Origin: SCTD01 sp046593875 | Lineage (GTDB): Bacteria; Actinomycetota; Actinomycetes; Mycobacteriales; SCTD01 | Direction of reading: 5' to 3' | Assembly: GCA_046593875.1 (NCBI GenBank) | Contig: JBKJQQ010000200.1 | Coordinates: forward strand, 1-17,474 | DNA length: 17,474 nt | In this document: positions 10,371-17,474 of the stretch, piece by piece | How positions within the stretch are numbered: position 1 is the first letter of the stretch | Layout: each line of letters starts with the position of its first letter | The notes under the pieces: model-generated | Databases searched by the model: none | What the model was told of the DNA's origin: nothing | What the model saw: only the letters and a program-made list of their open reading frames with translations | Program-made: the position numbers and the translations under genes

Positions 10371-11074
10371 CGCACCTCCCGCAATCCCTGGGCCAGGCCG
10401 TGCAGCCGATCGGTGGCGTCCTGCAGCCGGGCGGCCGCGAGGGGGTCGGCGCTGGCGGCGACCAGGTCGGCGACCGCGACCACGAGCCGCTCCTGGCAGC
10501 CCACGCCGTCCTCCAGCGCGCGCATCAGGTCGGGTTCGACGCCCCGGTGCGGCTCAACGGCGGCCAACCGGGCCGCCTGCCAGCGAAGCGCCGTGTCCGC
10601 CTCGGCGGCGGCCTGCCACGCCTCCTCGGCCACCTCGCGACCCGCGGGAGCCACCAGCGGGAGCAGGCGGCGGAGCTCGACGCGCACCCCCTCCAGCCGT
10701 CGTACGGCGCCGAACGCCGCGCTGGACGCCGGAGGCGGCGGCGGGACCGCCGGCACGAACGGGAGGAGCGCCGGGACGGGGGGCGCCGGCCTGCGCAGGC
10801 GCTCGAAGGAGCGCGCCGCACCGACGCCGAAGACCACCGCGACCACGGTCAGCGGCCAGTCCCCGATGCCGTCCACCGGGACCGTCGCGAGCCCGGCGCC
10901 CATCGTGACGACGAGCTGCCGCGGCAGCCGCTGACGGGCCTTGCGCTGCCGACGCTCCCGCTTGTGGACCGCCCGGGCGTGCGCCAGCTCAGCGCGCAGC
11001 TGCGCCTTGGCCGCCGCCCGCGCCTCGCGGTGCAGCCGCCTGGCCAGCGCCCGGTCGTCCGGCTCCGGCACCAC
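10367..11074 (-). CDS. pspM: Phage shock envelope stress protein PspM-like membrane protein
   Basis: A 235-residue protein starting at GTG 11074, three bases after the pspA stop. The first 50 residues are highly basic and probably helical (RRLHREARAAAKAQ, KRERRQRKARQRL). Two membrane segments follow at about 53-68 and 73-88, then a Pro-rich linker and an Ala/Leu/Glu-rich helical cytoplasmic region. This architecture and the position directly after pspA match mycobacterial PspM, which anchors and partners PspA at the membrane; sequence is weakly conserved in this family, so position carries much of the call. Its stop overlaps the metallohydrolase start by four bases. Mycobacterial pspN would be expected next and is absent. 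Confidence 0.72.
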   Translation of the reverse strand: MVPEPDDRALARRLHREARAAAKAQLRAELAHARAVHKRERRQRKARQRLPRQLVVTMGAGLATVPVDGIGDWPLTVVAVVFGVGAARSFERLRRPAPPVPALLPFVPAVPPPPPASSAAFGAVRRLEGVRVELRRLLPLVAPAGREVAEEAWQAAAEADTALRWQAARLAAVEPHRGVEPDLMRALEDGVGCQERLVVAVADLVAASADPLAAARLQDATDRLHGLAQGLREVR

Positions 11075-11077
11075 GCG

Positions 11078-11893
11078 CTAGGGAGCCTTGTCTGCATCGG
11101 CCTCGGCGGCCGGAGCGGGGGTGCCCGGGGCGAGCTGCGGGGTCGCGGCGGCCGGCGGCGCGCTGAGCTCCTTGCCGGCCATGCTGGCCCGGATCTGGTC
11201 CAGTCGCGACGAGCCGGCCATCTCCAGCGAGGAGGCCTGCACCTCGCGCATGCGCCCCTCGACGCTGTTCTGCGCGAGCTCGGCGGTGCCGAGGGCCTTG
11301 GCGTAGCGAGCCTCGATCTTGTCGCGGACCTCGTTGAGGTTCGGCGTGGTGCCCGGCGCGGACAGCTCGGACATGCTCGAGAGGCTCGCGCTGACCTGCT
11401 CCTGCATCTTGGCCTGCTCGAGCTGGGTGAGCAGCTGGCTGCGCTCGGCCAGCTTGGTCTGCACGGTCTGGGCGTTCTGCTCGACCGCCTTCTTGGCCTG
11501 CTGGGCGGCCTGCAGCGCCTGGTCGTGCAGGCTCTTCAGGTCCTCCATCGACTGCTCGGCAGCCACGAGCTGGGTGGCGAACGTGTTGGCCGTCTGCTCG
11601 TACTGCTGCGCCTTGGCCTCGTCACCCGCGGCGCGGGCCTGGTCGGCCAGCACGAGCGCCTGGCGGGCCGAGCCCTGCAGCTTCTCGACCTCGCTCATCT
11701 GGCGGGCCAGCTTCATCTCCAGCTGGCGCTGGTTGCCGATGACGGCGGCGGCCTGCTGCGTCAGCATCTGGTGCGAGCGCTGCGCCTCCTCGATCGCCTG
11801 CTGGATCTGGATCTTCGGGTCGCTGTGCTCGTCCAGCTTGCCGGACAGCAGCGCCATGAAGTACTTCCAGCCCTTGACGAAGGGGTTGGCCAT
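11078..11893 (-). CDS. pspA: PspA/IM30 (ESCRT-III-like) phage shock protein A
   Basis: A 271-residue peripheral membrane protein that supports membrane integrity under envelope stress. It begins with the amphipathic membrane-contact helix (MANPFVKGWKYFMALLSGKL) and the conserved DPKIQIQQAIEEAQRSH, followed by long charged/Gln/Ala-rich coiled-coil helices to about residue 235. The last 30 residues are Pro/Ala-rich and acidic, probably disordered, beyond the usual core. The ATG at 11893 has GGAG seven bases upstream. Downstream pspM follows after three bases; upstream a TetR gene ends 50 bases away. Actinobacterial PspA proteins work with ClgR rather than the PspF system of enterobacteria, consistent with clgR just upstream. 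Confidence 0.95.
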   Translation of the reverse strand: MANPFVKGWKYFMALLSGKLDEHSDPKIQIQQAIEEAQRSHQMLTQQAAAVIGNQRQLEMKLARQMSEVEKLQGSARQALVLADQARAAGDEAKAQQYEQTANTFATQLVAAEQSMEDLKSLHDQALQAAQQAKKAVEQNAQTVQTKLAERSQLLTQLEQAKMQEQVSASLSSMSELSAPGTTPNLNEVRDKIEARYAKALGTAELAQNSVEGRMREVQASSLEMAGSSRLDQIRASMAGKELSAPPAAATPQLAPGTPAPAAEADADKAP

Positions 11894-11913
11894 CTCGGTG
11901 CTCCTCGATCTCG

Positions 11914-11942
11914 GTCGTACTGCCTGGTGCGCAGTCTGTCAG
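11914..11942 (-). promoter_or_regulatory. Candidate promoter directly upstream of pspA
   Basis: CTGACA (11942-11937) and TACGAC (11919-11914) on the minus strand are 17 bases apart, in the 50-base gap between the tetR stop and the pspA start. The -10 lacks the final T. It would allow pspA to be expressed separately from clgR-tetR. Confidence 0.3.
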
Positions 11943-11943
11943 G

Positions 11944-12519
11944 TCAGCCGGGCCAGCCCAGCCCCGCGCCGCCTGTCGACCTGCCCTGCTCGGGTGCTGC
12001 TGACCCTCCCAGGGCCGCGGCAGCTCCCGCCTGCGCGGGCCACAGCAGCTGGCTGAGCAGCCACCGCAGCACCAGCTCGGCGGCCCGCGGACCTGCCAGG
12101 TCGGTGACGGCGGTACGCGCGGCGGTCCAGGCGCGGCCCTCGCCCGGCACGGCCAGCGGCGCCAGCAGCGCGGGCTCGTCCTCGCGCACCTTGCGCAACG
12201 CCGTGGAGTCGCGCAGGACCGCCGCCGCGTGCTCCAGCGCCTCCGTGACCGGCCGCCCGGCGCAGGCGGCGGCCAGCTGCTCGACGCGGGTCTCCACCAG
12301 GGCGGCCAGGACGTCGTGCTTGGTGCGGAAGTGGTTGTAGAGCGTGGCTTTGGCCACGCCACCCGTCGTCGCGATCTCGCTCATGGTCGTGCGCCGGACC
12401 CCGTGCTGCTCCACGCAGGCCTCGGCGGCGTCGAGAATCGCCGCGCGCGTGCGCAGCATCGCGTTGCCGGAGCGGGTGCGCAGGCCGCGGTCGCGCACGG
12501 GCGCGTCGGACGCGCTCAC
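11944..12519 (-). CDS. TetR/AcrR-family transcriptional regulator
   Basis: A 191-residue regulator. The N-terminal DNA-binding domain is canonical: ILDAAEACVEQHGVRRTTMS (28-47) then EIATTGGVAKATLYNHFRTK (48-67). The C-terminal ligand-binding half is Ala/Leu rich and ends in a Gly/Pro-rich tail. GTG at 12519 is taken as start, 11 bases after the clgR stop; an ATG 20 codons inside (before LRTRAAILDAAE) would also leave the domain whole. Same strand and tight spacing indicate one transcript with clgR. The mycobacterial clgR-pspA-pspM-pspN operon has no such gene, so it may add a ligand-responsive control over pspA and the two enzymes downstream; the ligand is unknown. Confidence 0.88.
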   Translation of the reverse strand: MSASDAPVRDRGLRTRSGNAMLRTRAAILDAAEACVEQHGVRRTTMSEIATTGGVAKATLYNHFRTKHDVLAALVETRVEQLAAACAGRPVTEALEHAAAVLRDSTALRKVREDEPALLAPLAVPGEGRAWTAARTAVTDLAGPRAAELVLRWLLSQLLWPAQAGAAAALGGSAAPEQGRSTGGAGLGWPG

Positions 12520-12530
12520 GAGCAGGTGCG

Positions 12531-12881
12531 TCAGGCCGCGACGACGTCGCGCACGGCGTGCACGCTCGTACGACGAGAGGCGGTCGCCCCGTCTGCGCCC
12601 ACCGGCTCCAGGGCCGGCACTCGGGTCGGGATCGTGTCCGGCACGGGCTCGAGCACCGACAGGCTCTCGCTCACGTCGCGCAGCACGTCGGACAGCCGGA
12701 CGCCCAGGGCCCGGCAGATGCTGGCGAGCAGCTCGGAGGACGCCTCCTTCTGCCCGCGCTCGACCTCGGAGAGGTAGCCCAGGCTCACCTGAGCGGCCGA
12801 GGACACCTCGCGCAGCGTCCGCTCCTGAGACAGGCGCGTGGTCCGCAGGGCCTCGCCCAGCAGCGTCCGGAGAACCGCCAC
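12531..12881 (-). CDS. clgR: ClgR-type XRE-family transcriptional activator
   Basis: A 116-residue helix-turn-helix regulator: LGEALRTTRLSQERTLREVS and AAQVSLGYLSEVERGQKEAS (8-48) give a Cro/C1-type domain with the GYLSEVERGQKEAS helix seen in ClgR. ClgR activates clp protease and psp genes in actinobacteria. GTG at 12881 has an excellent GGGAGGT six bases upstream (12888-12894). The protein ends VVAA; a terminal Ala-Ala is the known Clp-dependent degradation signal of Streptomyces ClgR. Position just before pspA-pspM and after cinA/pgsA matches the mycobacterial order. Confidence 0.9.
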   Translation of the reverse strand: MAVLRTLLGEALRTTRLSQERTLREVSSAAQVSLGYLSEVERGQKEASSELLASICRALGVRLSDVLRDVSESLSVLEPVPDTIPTRVPALEPVGADGATASRRTSVHAVRDVVAA

Positions 12882-12928
12882 GTGCTCACCTCCCTCGTCC
12901 CGGCCGACGTTACTCGTCGAGCGCCGGT

Positions 12929-12949
12929 GCCGCCCCCTCGGAGGGCGGC
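12929..12949. terminator. Strong GC hairpin between cinA and clgR
   Basis: GCCGCCC and GGGCGGC pair perfectly around a 7-base loop (CCTCGGA), in the 101-base gap after the cinA stop. On the minus strand it lies after cinA and before clgR. No T-run follows, which is common for actinobacterial terminators but leaves the role open; it could also be a leader structure of clgR. Confidence 0.4.
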
Positions 12950-12959
12950 GGTCCCTGTC

Positions 12960-12971
12960 TGCTCTGAGCGA
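12960..12971 (-). promoter_or_regulatory. Possible ClgR-type operator upstream of clgR
   Basis: The minus-strand sequence TCGCTCAGAGCA fits the recalled ClgR motif WCGCYNANRGCGW except for its last two positions (A for G, G for W). It sits 79-90 bases ahead of the clgR start, a suitable place for autoregulation. The consensus is from memory and the site is short. Confidence 0.3.
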
Positions 12972-12981
12972 AGAGCGCCAC

Positions 12982-14226
12982 TCAGGCCGCCGTCGGTCCC
13001 CGCGTCACCACGCGCCGCAGCAGGTCCAGCCCGGCGTTGACCGCGAGCAGCCGCACCCGCTGGCGGTCACCCGGCAACCGGACGCTGCGCTGCACGACCC
13101 CGTCCGGGCCGGCCACCGCGACGTGCAGCGTCCCGACGGGGTGCCCCTCCTGCGGGTCCGGCCCGGCGACGCCGGTGAGCGCGAGGCCGTACGTCGCACC
13201 GAGCCGCGCGCGGACGCCCTCGGCGAGGGCCTTGGCGGTCTGCGGCGAGACCGCGCCGTGGGTCTCGAGCACCTCGGCCGGCACGTCCGCCAGGCTCGCC
13301 TTGAGGTCGGTCGCGTAGACCTGCAGCCCGCCGCGGAAGACCGCGCTGCTGCCGGGCACCTCGGTCAGGGCCGCCCCGACGAGACCGCCCGTCAGCGACT
13401 CGGCCACCGCCACCGTCGCCCCGGCGGCCTGCAGGGCTGCCACCAGCACCGAGGACAGGCTGTCGTCGTCGCGCCCGAAGACGTGGTCGCCCAGCGCTGC
13501 CGCGGCGGCGTCCACGAGGGGCTTCAGGACGGAGTCGGCCTGCTCCGTCGTGGGGGCGGCCGTGGTCAGCCGGACCCGGACGACGGCGCCGCCGGCGAGG
13601 TAGGCCAGCGCGACGTGCGGGGGGATGTCGATCGCGGCCTGGACGAGCTCGGCCACCGCGGACTCGCCGATGCCACCGCAGTGCAGCGTGCGCGTGACCA
13701 CCACGCTGCCGCTGCGCTCGGCCAGCTCCGGCAGCACGGCCTGCATCACGCCGGCCAGCTCGTGCGGCGGGCCGGGCATCGCGAAGACGAGCCGGTCGCC
13801 CACCTCGAGCCGCAGACCGGGCGCGCTGCCGACCGGGTTGTCCAGGACCGTCGCGCCTCGCGGCACGTCGGCCTGCTGCATGACCGCCTCGGGCAGGTCG
13901 CGGTAGCCGTAGGCCGCGAAGCGCTCACGCAGCAGGTCCTCCAGCGCGGGCTGGCGCTCCAGGGGTGCGCCGGCGACCTCGGCGACCGCCACGCGGGTGA
14001 GGTCGTCGACGGTCGGGCCGAGACCGCCGGTCAGCACGACGACATCGGCGTCCTCGAGCGCGCGGCGCAGCGCGACGACGATCCGCTCGACGGTGTCGCC
14101 GACCATGCTCGAGTGCACGACGGGGCAGCCGACCGCGGCGAGCTGGGCGCCCAGCCAGGCGGCGTTGCCGTTGACGATGTCGCCGAGCAGGAGCTCGTCG
14201 CCGACCGCGACGACAGCAGCTCTCAC
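12982..14226 (-). CDS. cinA: CinA family nicotinamide-nucleotide amidohydrolase
   Basis: A 414-residue two-domain protein. The N-terminal MoaB/MogA-like domain starts RAAVVAVGDELLLGDIVNGN and carries TGGLGPTVDDLTR (66-78). The C-terminal PncC domain carries AESLTGGLVGAALTEVPGSS and LTGVAGPDPQEGHPVGT, the NMN deamidase signature that recycles nicotinamide mononucleotide to nicotinate mononucleotide; the N-terminal domain is linked to ADP-ribose hydrolysis in some homologues. The GTG at 14226 overlaps the pgsA stop (GTGA), and only this start yields the conserved N-terminus; an open frame 99 codons upstream is antiparallel to nothing family-like and is rejected. Full length compared with the family (about 410-430). 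Confidence 0.94.
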   Translation of the reverse strand: MRAAVVAVGDELLLGDIVNGNAAWLGAQLAAVGCPVVHSSMVGDTVERIVVALRRALEDADVVVLTGGLGPTVDDLTRVAVAEVAGAPLERQPALEDLLRERFAAYGYRDLPEAVMQQADVPRGATVLDNPVGSAPGLRLEVGDRLVFAMPGPPHELAGVMQAVLPELAERSGSVVVTRTLHCGGIGESAVAELVQAAIDIPPHVALAYLAGGAVVRVRLTTAAPTTEQADSVLKPLVDAAAAALGDHVFGRDDDSLSSVLVAALQAAGATVAVAESLTGGLVGAALTEVPGSSAVFRGGLQVYATDLKASLADVPAEVLETHGAVSPQTAKALAEGVRARLGATYGLALTGVAGPDPQEGHPVGTLHVAVAGPDGVVQRSVRLPGDRQRVRLLAVNAGLDLLRRVVTRGPTAA

Positions 14227-14816
14227 GAACGCGACTGCCGCTTCATGTCCGCGCGCTCGGAGGTCGTGCGCAGGACGACGGCCTGGTAGACGATCTCGAT
14301 GCCCGTGACGACGGTGAGCAGCACGGCGGCGGCCATCACCGCGACGGCGACCGGCTCGACGACCTCCGGCAGCGGCAGCAGGTAGAGGCAGATCGCGACG
14401 GTCTGCAGCACCGTCTTGAGCTTGCCGCCGCGGCCGGCCGGCATGACGCCGTGCCGGATCACGACGAGGCGCATCACGGTGATGCCGATCTCGCGCACGA
14501 GGACCAACGCGGTGACCCACCACGGCAGCTCGTCGAGCACGGACAGCCCGATCAGGGCGGCGCCGATCAGCGCTTTGTCGGCGATGGGATCGGCCAGCTT
14601 GCCGAAGGAGGTGATCAGCCCGCGGCTGCGCGCCAGCTGGCCGTCGATGCGGTCGGTGAGCGCGGCGATGAGGAAGACCGCCGTGGCGGCGAGGCGCAGG
14701 CCGGCGTTGTCCCCGTCGTCGGCCAGCAGCAGGCCGAGGAAGACCGGGACCAGCGCGATGCGCAGGACGGTCAGGTAGTTGGCGATGTTCCAGGGGCTGA
14801 CCCGCGGCTGCGTCAT
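14223..14816 (-). CDS. pgsA: CDP-diacylglycerol-glycerol-3-phosphate 3-phosphatidyltransferase
   Basis: A 197-residue membrane enzyme making phosphatidylglycerophosphate, precursor of phosphatidylglycerol and cardiolipin. The CDP-alcohol phosphotransferase signature is complete: D55, D58-G59, A62-R63, G72, D76, D80 (from DRIDGQLAR to LADPIADKA). NIANYLTVLRIALVPVF at the N-terminus and several further hydrophobic segments (about 15-32, 40-55, 82-93, 98-115, 130-150, 155-176) are typical. The ATG at 14816 overlaps the rimO stop (ATGA), and its own stop overlaps the cinA GTG, so three genes are translationally coupled. Acidic phospholipid synthesis beside psp genes is a conserved actinobacterial arrangement. 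Confidence 0.94.
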   Translation of the reverse strand: MTQPRVSPWNIANYLTVLRIALVPVFLGLLLADDGDNAGLRLAATAVFLIAALTDRIDGQLARSRGLITSFGKLADPIADKALIGAALIGLSVLDELPWWVTALVLVREIGITVMRLVVIRHGVMPAGRGGKLKTVLQTVAICLYLLPLPEVVEPVAVAVMAAAVLLTVVTGIEIVYQAVVLRTTSERADMKRQSRS

Positions 14817-16243
14817 GTGAGGGCGGGGCGGCGGGCCGGCGAGTGCAGCTCGACGAGCTCGGCGACCAGGTCCACGCCCTCGCTGCCGACGACGCGGGCC
14901 CGCACGAGGTCGCCGACCGCGAGCAGGTCGCTGCCGGGACCGGTCAGGGTGGTGGCGCCGTCCACCTCGGGCGCCTGCCCTGCCGTACGTCCCTCAACCA
15001 CGCCGTTGTCGATCACGTCGACCAGGACCTCCACCAGCTCACCGACGCGCTCCTCGGCGCGCTGGCTGGTGAGCTCCTCGACCAGCTCGGTGAGGCGGGT
15101 GACCCGTGCGTCGACGACGTCCTGGGGCAGGTGGTCGGGCAGGTGCTCGGCCTCGGTGCCGTCCTCGTCGGAGTAGCCGAAGACGCCGACCGCGTCGAGC
15201 CTCGCCGCGATGAGGAAGCGCTCGAGCTCGGCGACGTCGTCCTCGGTCTCGCCGGGGAAGCCGACGATGACGTTGCTGCGCACAGCTGCCGTCGGGTCGC
15301 CCGTGCGGATCTGGTCGAGCAGCGCCAGGAAGCTCTCGGTGCCGCCGAAGCGCCGCATCCGGCGCAGCACCGTGGCCGAGCTGTGCTGGAAGCTCATGTC
15401 GAAGTACGGCGCGACACCCGGTGTGCTGGTCAGCACCTCGACCAGGCCGGGCCGCATCTCGGCCGGTTGCAGGTAGGACAGCCGTACCCGCTCGATCCCC
15501 TCCAGGGCAGCCAGCTCCGGGAGCAGCGTCTCGAGCAGGCGGAGGTCGCCGAGGTCCTTGCCGTAGGACGTGCTGTTCTCGCTCACCAGGACCAGCTCGC
15601 GCACACCGTGCTCGGCCAGCCAGCGCGCCTCGGCCAGCACGTCGCTCGGGCGACGGGAGACGAACGAGCCGCGGAAGCTCGGGATGGCGCAGAAGGAGCA
15701 CCGGCGGTCGCAGCCGCTGGCGAGCTTCAGCGGGGCGACCGGGCTGTCGTCGAGGCGCCGGCGCAGGACCGTGGGACCGCCTGCGTGGCCGGGGATCCCG
15801 ACGCTGGCGTCGCCCGGCTCCATCACCTTGGCGCGCTCGACGGGGCTGATCGGGAGCAGCTTGCGGCGGTCGCCGGGGGTGTGGCTGGCGGGTCGCTCGC
15901 CTGCGAGGATGCGGCTCAGCGACGCGGGGAGCCCGGCGTAGGCGTCGAAGCCCAGCACCGCGTCGGCCTCGGGCAGCTGCTCGGCCAGCTGCTCGCCGTA
16001 GCGCTCGGCCAGGCAGCCGACGGCCACGACCTTGGCGCCGGTGTCGTGGGCGGCGAGCAGCGTGTCGATCGAGTCCTTCTTGGCGCTCTCGACGAAGCCG
16101 CAGGTGTTGACGACGACGACGTCCGGGGCGTCGTCGGAGAGCTCCCAGCCGGCGGCGTCGAGGCGTCCGGCGAGCTCCTCGGAGTCCACCTCGTTGCGCG
16201 CGCACCCGAGGGTCACCAGGGAGACACGGCGCGGGCTGGGCAT
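14813..16243 (-). CDS. rimO: Ribosomal protein S12 methylthiotransferase RimO
   Basis: A 476-residue radical SAM enzyme that methylthiolates an aspartate of ribosomal protein S12. The N-terminal UPF0004 domain has the three cluster cysteines C14 (TLGCARNEVDSEE), C48 (VNTCGFVESAKKDS) and C77 (AVGCLAERY). The radical SAM cluster CDRRCSFC is C178, C182, C185, followed by AIPSFRGSFVSRRP. A TRAM-like domain forms the C-terminus. NEVDSE and SFRG favour RimO over the related tRNA enzyme MiaB. The ATG at 16243 has no strong ribosome site and lies 31 bases after the ftsK stop. Its stop overlaps the pgsA start. Confidence 0.95.
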   Translation of the reverse strand: MPSPRRVSLVTLGCARNEVDSEELAGRLDAAGWELSDDAPDVVVVNTCGFVESAKKDSIDTLLAAHDTGAKVVAVGCLAERYGEQLAEQLPEADAVLGFDAYAGLPASLSRILAGERPASHTPGDRRKLLPISPVERAKVMEPGDASVGIPGHAGGPTVLRRRLDDSPVAPLKLASGCDRRCSFCAIPSFRGSFVSRRPSDVLAEARWLAEHGVRELVLVSENSTSYGKDLGDLRLLETLLPELAALEGIERVRLSYLQPAEMRPGLVEVLTSTPGVAPYFDMSFQHSSATVLRRMRRFGGTESFLALLDQIRTGDPTAAVRSNVIVGFPGETEDDVAELERFLIAARLDAVGVFGYSDEDGTEAEHLPDHLPQDVVDARVTRLTELVEELTSQRAEERVGELVEVLVDVIDNGVVEGRTAGQAPEVDGATTLTGPGSDLLAVGDLVRARVVGSEGVDLVAELVELHSPARRPALT

Positions 16244-16274
16244 CCGACGAGTCTACGGCCGGGCCCCACCCCGG

Positions 16275-17474
16275 TCAGGCGTCGACGGGGTCGCCGCCCT
16301 TGAGCACGACCAGCACGTTCTCGAGCTCCTCCGGGCGGATCAGCACGTCGCGGGCCTTCGACCCCTCGGACGGCCCGACGATGCCGCGGCTCTCCATGAG
16401 GTCCATCAGCCGGCCGGCCTTGGCGAAGCCGACGCGCAGCTTGCGCTGCAGCATCGACGTCGACCCGAACTGCGTCGTGACGACCAGCTCGACCGCCTGG
16501 CACAGCACGTCGAGGTCGTCGCCGATCTCCTCGTCGACCTCGCGCTCCCTGGCCGGCGCGACCACGACGTCCTCGCGGAAGGCCGGCTGGCGCTGCTCCT
16601 TGCAGTGCTTGACGACCGCGGCGACCTCGGCGTCGGTGACCAGCGCGCCCTGGATGCGCATCGGCTTGCTGGCGCCCATCGGCAGGAACAGGCTGTCGCC
16701 CTTGCCGATCAGCTTCTCCGCCCCCGGCTGATCCAGGATGACCTTGGAGTCGGTCCCGCTGCTGGTCGCGAAGGCCAGCCGGCTGGGCACGTTGGCCTTG
16801 ATGAGCCCTGTGACGACGTCGACCGACGGTCGCTGGGTGGCGATGACCAGATGGATGCCGGCGGCGCGGGCCAGCTGAGTGATGCGCACGATGGAGTCCT
16901 CGACATCGCGCGGCGCCACCATCATCAGGTCAGCGAGCTCGTCGATGATCACCATGAGGTACGGATAGGGCTGGTACACCCGCTCGCTGTTGGCGGGTGC
17001 CTTGAGCTCACCCGCACGCACGGCCTTGTTGAAGTCGTCGACGTGCCGGAAGCCGCTCGCGGCCAGGTCGTCGTAGCGCATGTCCATCTCGCGCACGACC
17101 CACTGCAGCGCCTCGGCGGCCTTCTTCGGGCTGGTGATGATCGGCGTGATGAGGTGCGGGATCCCGTCGTACGCCGTCATCTCGACCCGCTTCGGGTCGA
17201 TGAGCACCATCCGGACCTCATCCGGCGTGGCCCGCGTGAGGATGCTGACCAGCAGCGAGTTGATGCACACCGACTTGCCGGCGCCGGTCGCCCCGGCGAT
17301 AAGGATGTGCGGCGTCTTGGCGATGTTCGCGCAGACGAAGCCGCCCTCGATGTCCTTGCCGAGGGCCACGAGCATCGGGTGGTGGTCGTTGGTCGCGACG
17401 CTGCTGCGCAGGATGTCGCCGAGGCTGACGTTCTCCCTGTCTGTGTTGGGGATCTCGATCCCCACCGCGCTCTT
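16275..17474 (-). CDS. ftsK: FtsK/SpoIIIE-type DNA translocase, C-terminal part (5' end outside window)
   Basis: The frame is open to the window edge, so the N-terminal membrane domain and linker are missing; the visible 399 codons cover the motor and gamma domain. The AAA+ motor shows Walker A GATGAGKS (about 17271-17294), VLIDPKRVEM, Walker B LMVIIDELADL, and LVIATQRPSVDVVTGLIKAN. The C-terminal winged-helix gamma domain that reads KOPS sites is present (TTQFGSTSMLQRKLRVGFAK, then MESRGIVGPSEGSKARDVL). The enzyme pumps chromosomal DNA at the septum. First gene of the minus-strand run, 31 bases upstream of rimO. Confidence 0.96.
   Translation of the reverse strand, partial: KSAVGIEIPNTDRENVSLGDILRSSVATNDHHPMLVALGKDIEGGFVCANIAKTPHILIAGATGAGKSVCINSLLVSILTRATPDEVRMVLIDPKRVEMTAYDGIPHLITPIITSPKKAAEALQWVVREMDMRYDDLAASGFRHVDDFNKAVRAGELKAPANSERVYQPYPYLMVIIDELADLMMVAPRDVEDSIVRITQLARAAGIHLVIATQRPSVDVVTGLIKANVPSRLAFATSSGTDSKVILDQPGAEKLIGKGDSLFLPMGASKPMRIQGALVTDAEVAAVVKHCKEQRQPAFREDVVVAPAREREVDEEIGDDLDVLCQAVELVVTTQFGSTSMLQRKLRVGFAKAGRLMDLMESRGIVGPSEGSKARDVLIRPEELENVLVVLKGGDPVDA

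Noticed and set aside
9495..12340. Long plus-strand open frames opposite the metallohydrolase, pspM and pspA
   Set aside because: Low-complexity Arg/Ala/Gly sequences; the minus-strand genes have intact family motifs and coupled starts.
14227..14523. Upstream extension of the cinA frame across pgsA
   Set aside because: Arg-rich, non-homologous sequence; the GTG at 14226 overlaps the pgsA stop and gives the conserved N-terminus.
14843..16303. Long plus-strand open frame opposite rimO
   Set aside because: Antisense shadow; rimO has all six cluster cysteines and full family length.

Overview
The window is high-GC, tightly packed DNA with strongly GC-biased third codon positions. It encodes FtsK, RimO, PgsA, CinA, a ClgR-type regulator, PspA and PspM in one order on the minus strand, with an Lhr-type helicase and Nei-type glycosylases on the plus strand. 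From known families this is a chromosomal segment of an actinomycete (Actinomycetota). Genus cannot be read from the sequence. The ftsK-...-pgsA-...-clgR-pspA-pspM order is the one known around mycobacterial clgR-psp, and rimO between ftsK and pgsA is more like Streptomyces. I see no tRNA, rRNA, CRISPR, insertion sequence or prophage, and no gene-free stretch over 300 bases; the longest gap is about 210 bases (4954-5162).

Layout. (1) 1-3521, plus: the C-terminal part of a large Lhr helicase. Its visible start carries a duplicated, diverged block with a period of 183 codons. (2) 3522-4953, minus: a two-gene unit for a DUF2182 membrane protein and a DUF1326 cysteine-motif protein, probably metal related, convergent with lhr with no base between the stops. 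A well-spaced promoter lies upstream of it, overlapping the end of a possible small Cys-rich reading frame. (3) 5163-8327, plus: nei-type glycosylase, ABM-fold monooxygenase, second nei-type glycosylase, then a secreted beta-propeller. The first three are compactly packed. (4) 8338-12881, minus: clgR, tetR, pspA, pspM, an alkylsulfatase-like metallohydrolase and an aldo/keto reductase; the last three are joined by 4-base stop/start overlaps. (5) 12982-17474, minus: ftsK (cut by the window end), rimO, pgsA, cinA, with rimO-pgsA-cinA again joined by 4-base overlaps.

How it fits together. Lhr plus Nei glycosylases form a DNA-repair neighbourhood. FtsK (chromosome partition), RimO (S12 modification), PgsA (phosphatidylglycerophosphate synthesis) and CinA (NMN deamidation/nucleotide repair) form a housekeeping run. 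ClgR-PspA-PspM is an envelope-stress module. The most unusual part is the extension of that stress operon by a metallo-hydrolase related to SDS-type alkylsulfatases and by an aldo/keto reductase, with a TetR regulator placed between clgR and pspA. This suggests, as inference only, a unit that both senses or repairs membrane damage and removes a membrane-active compound.
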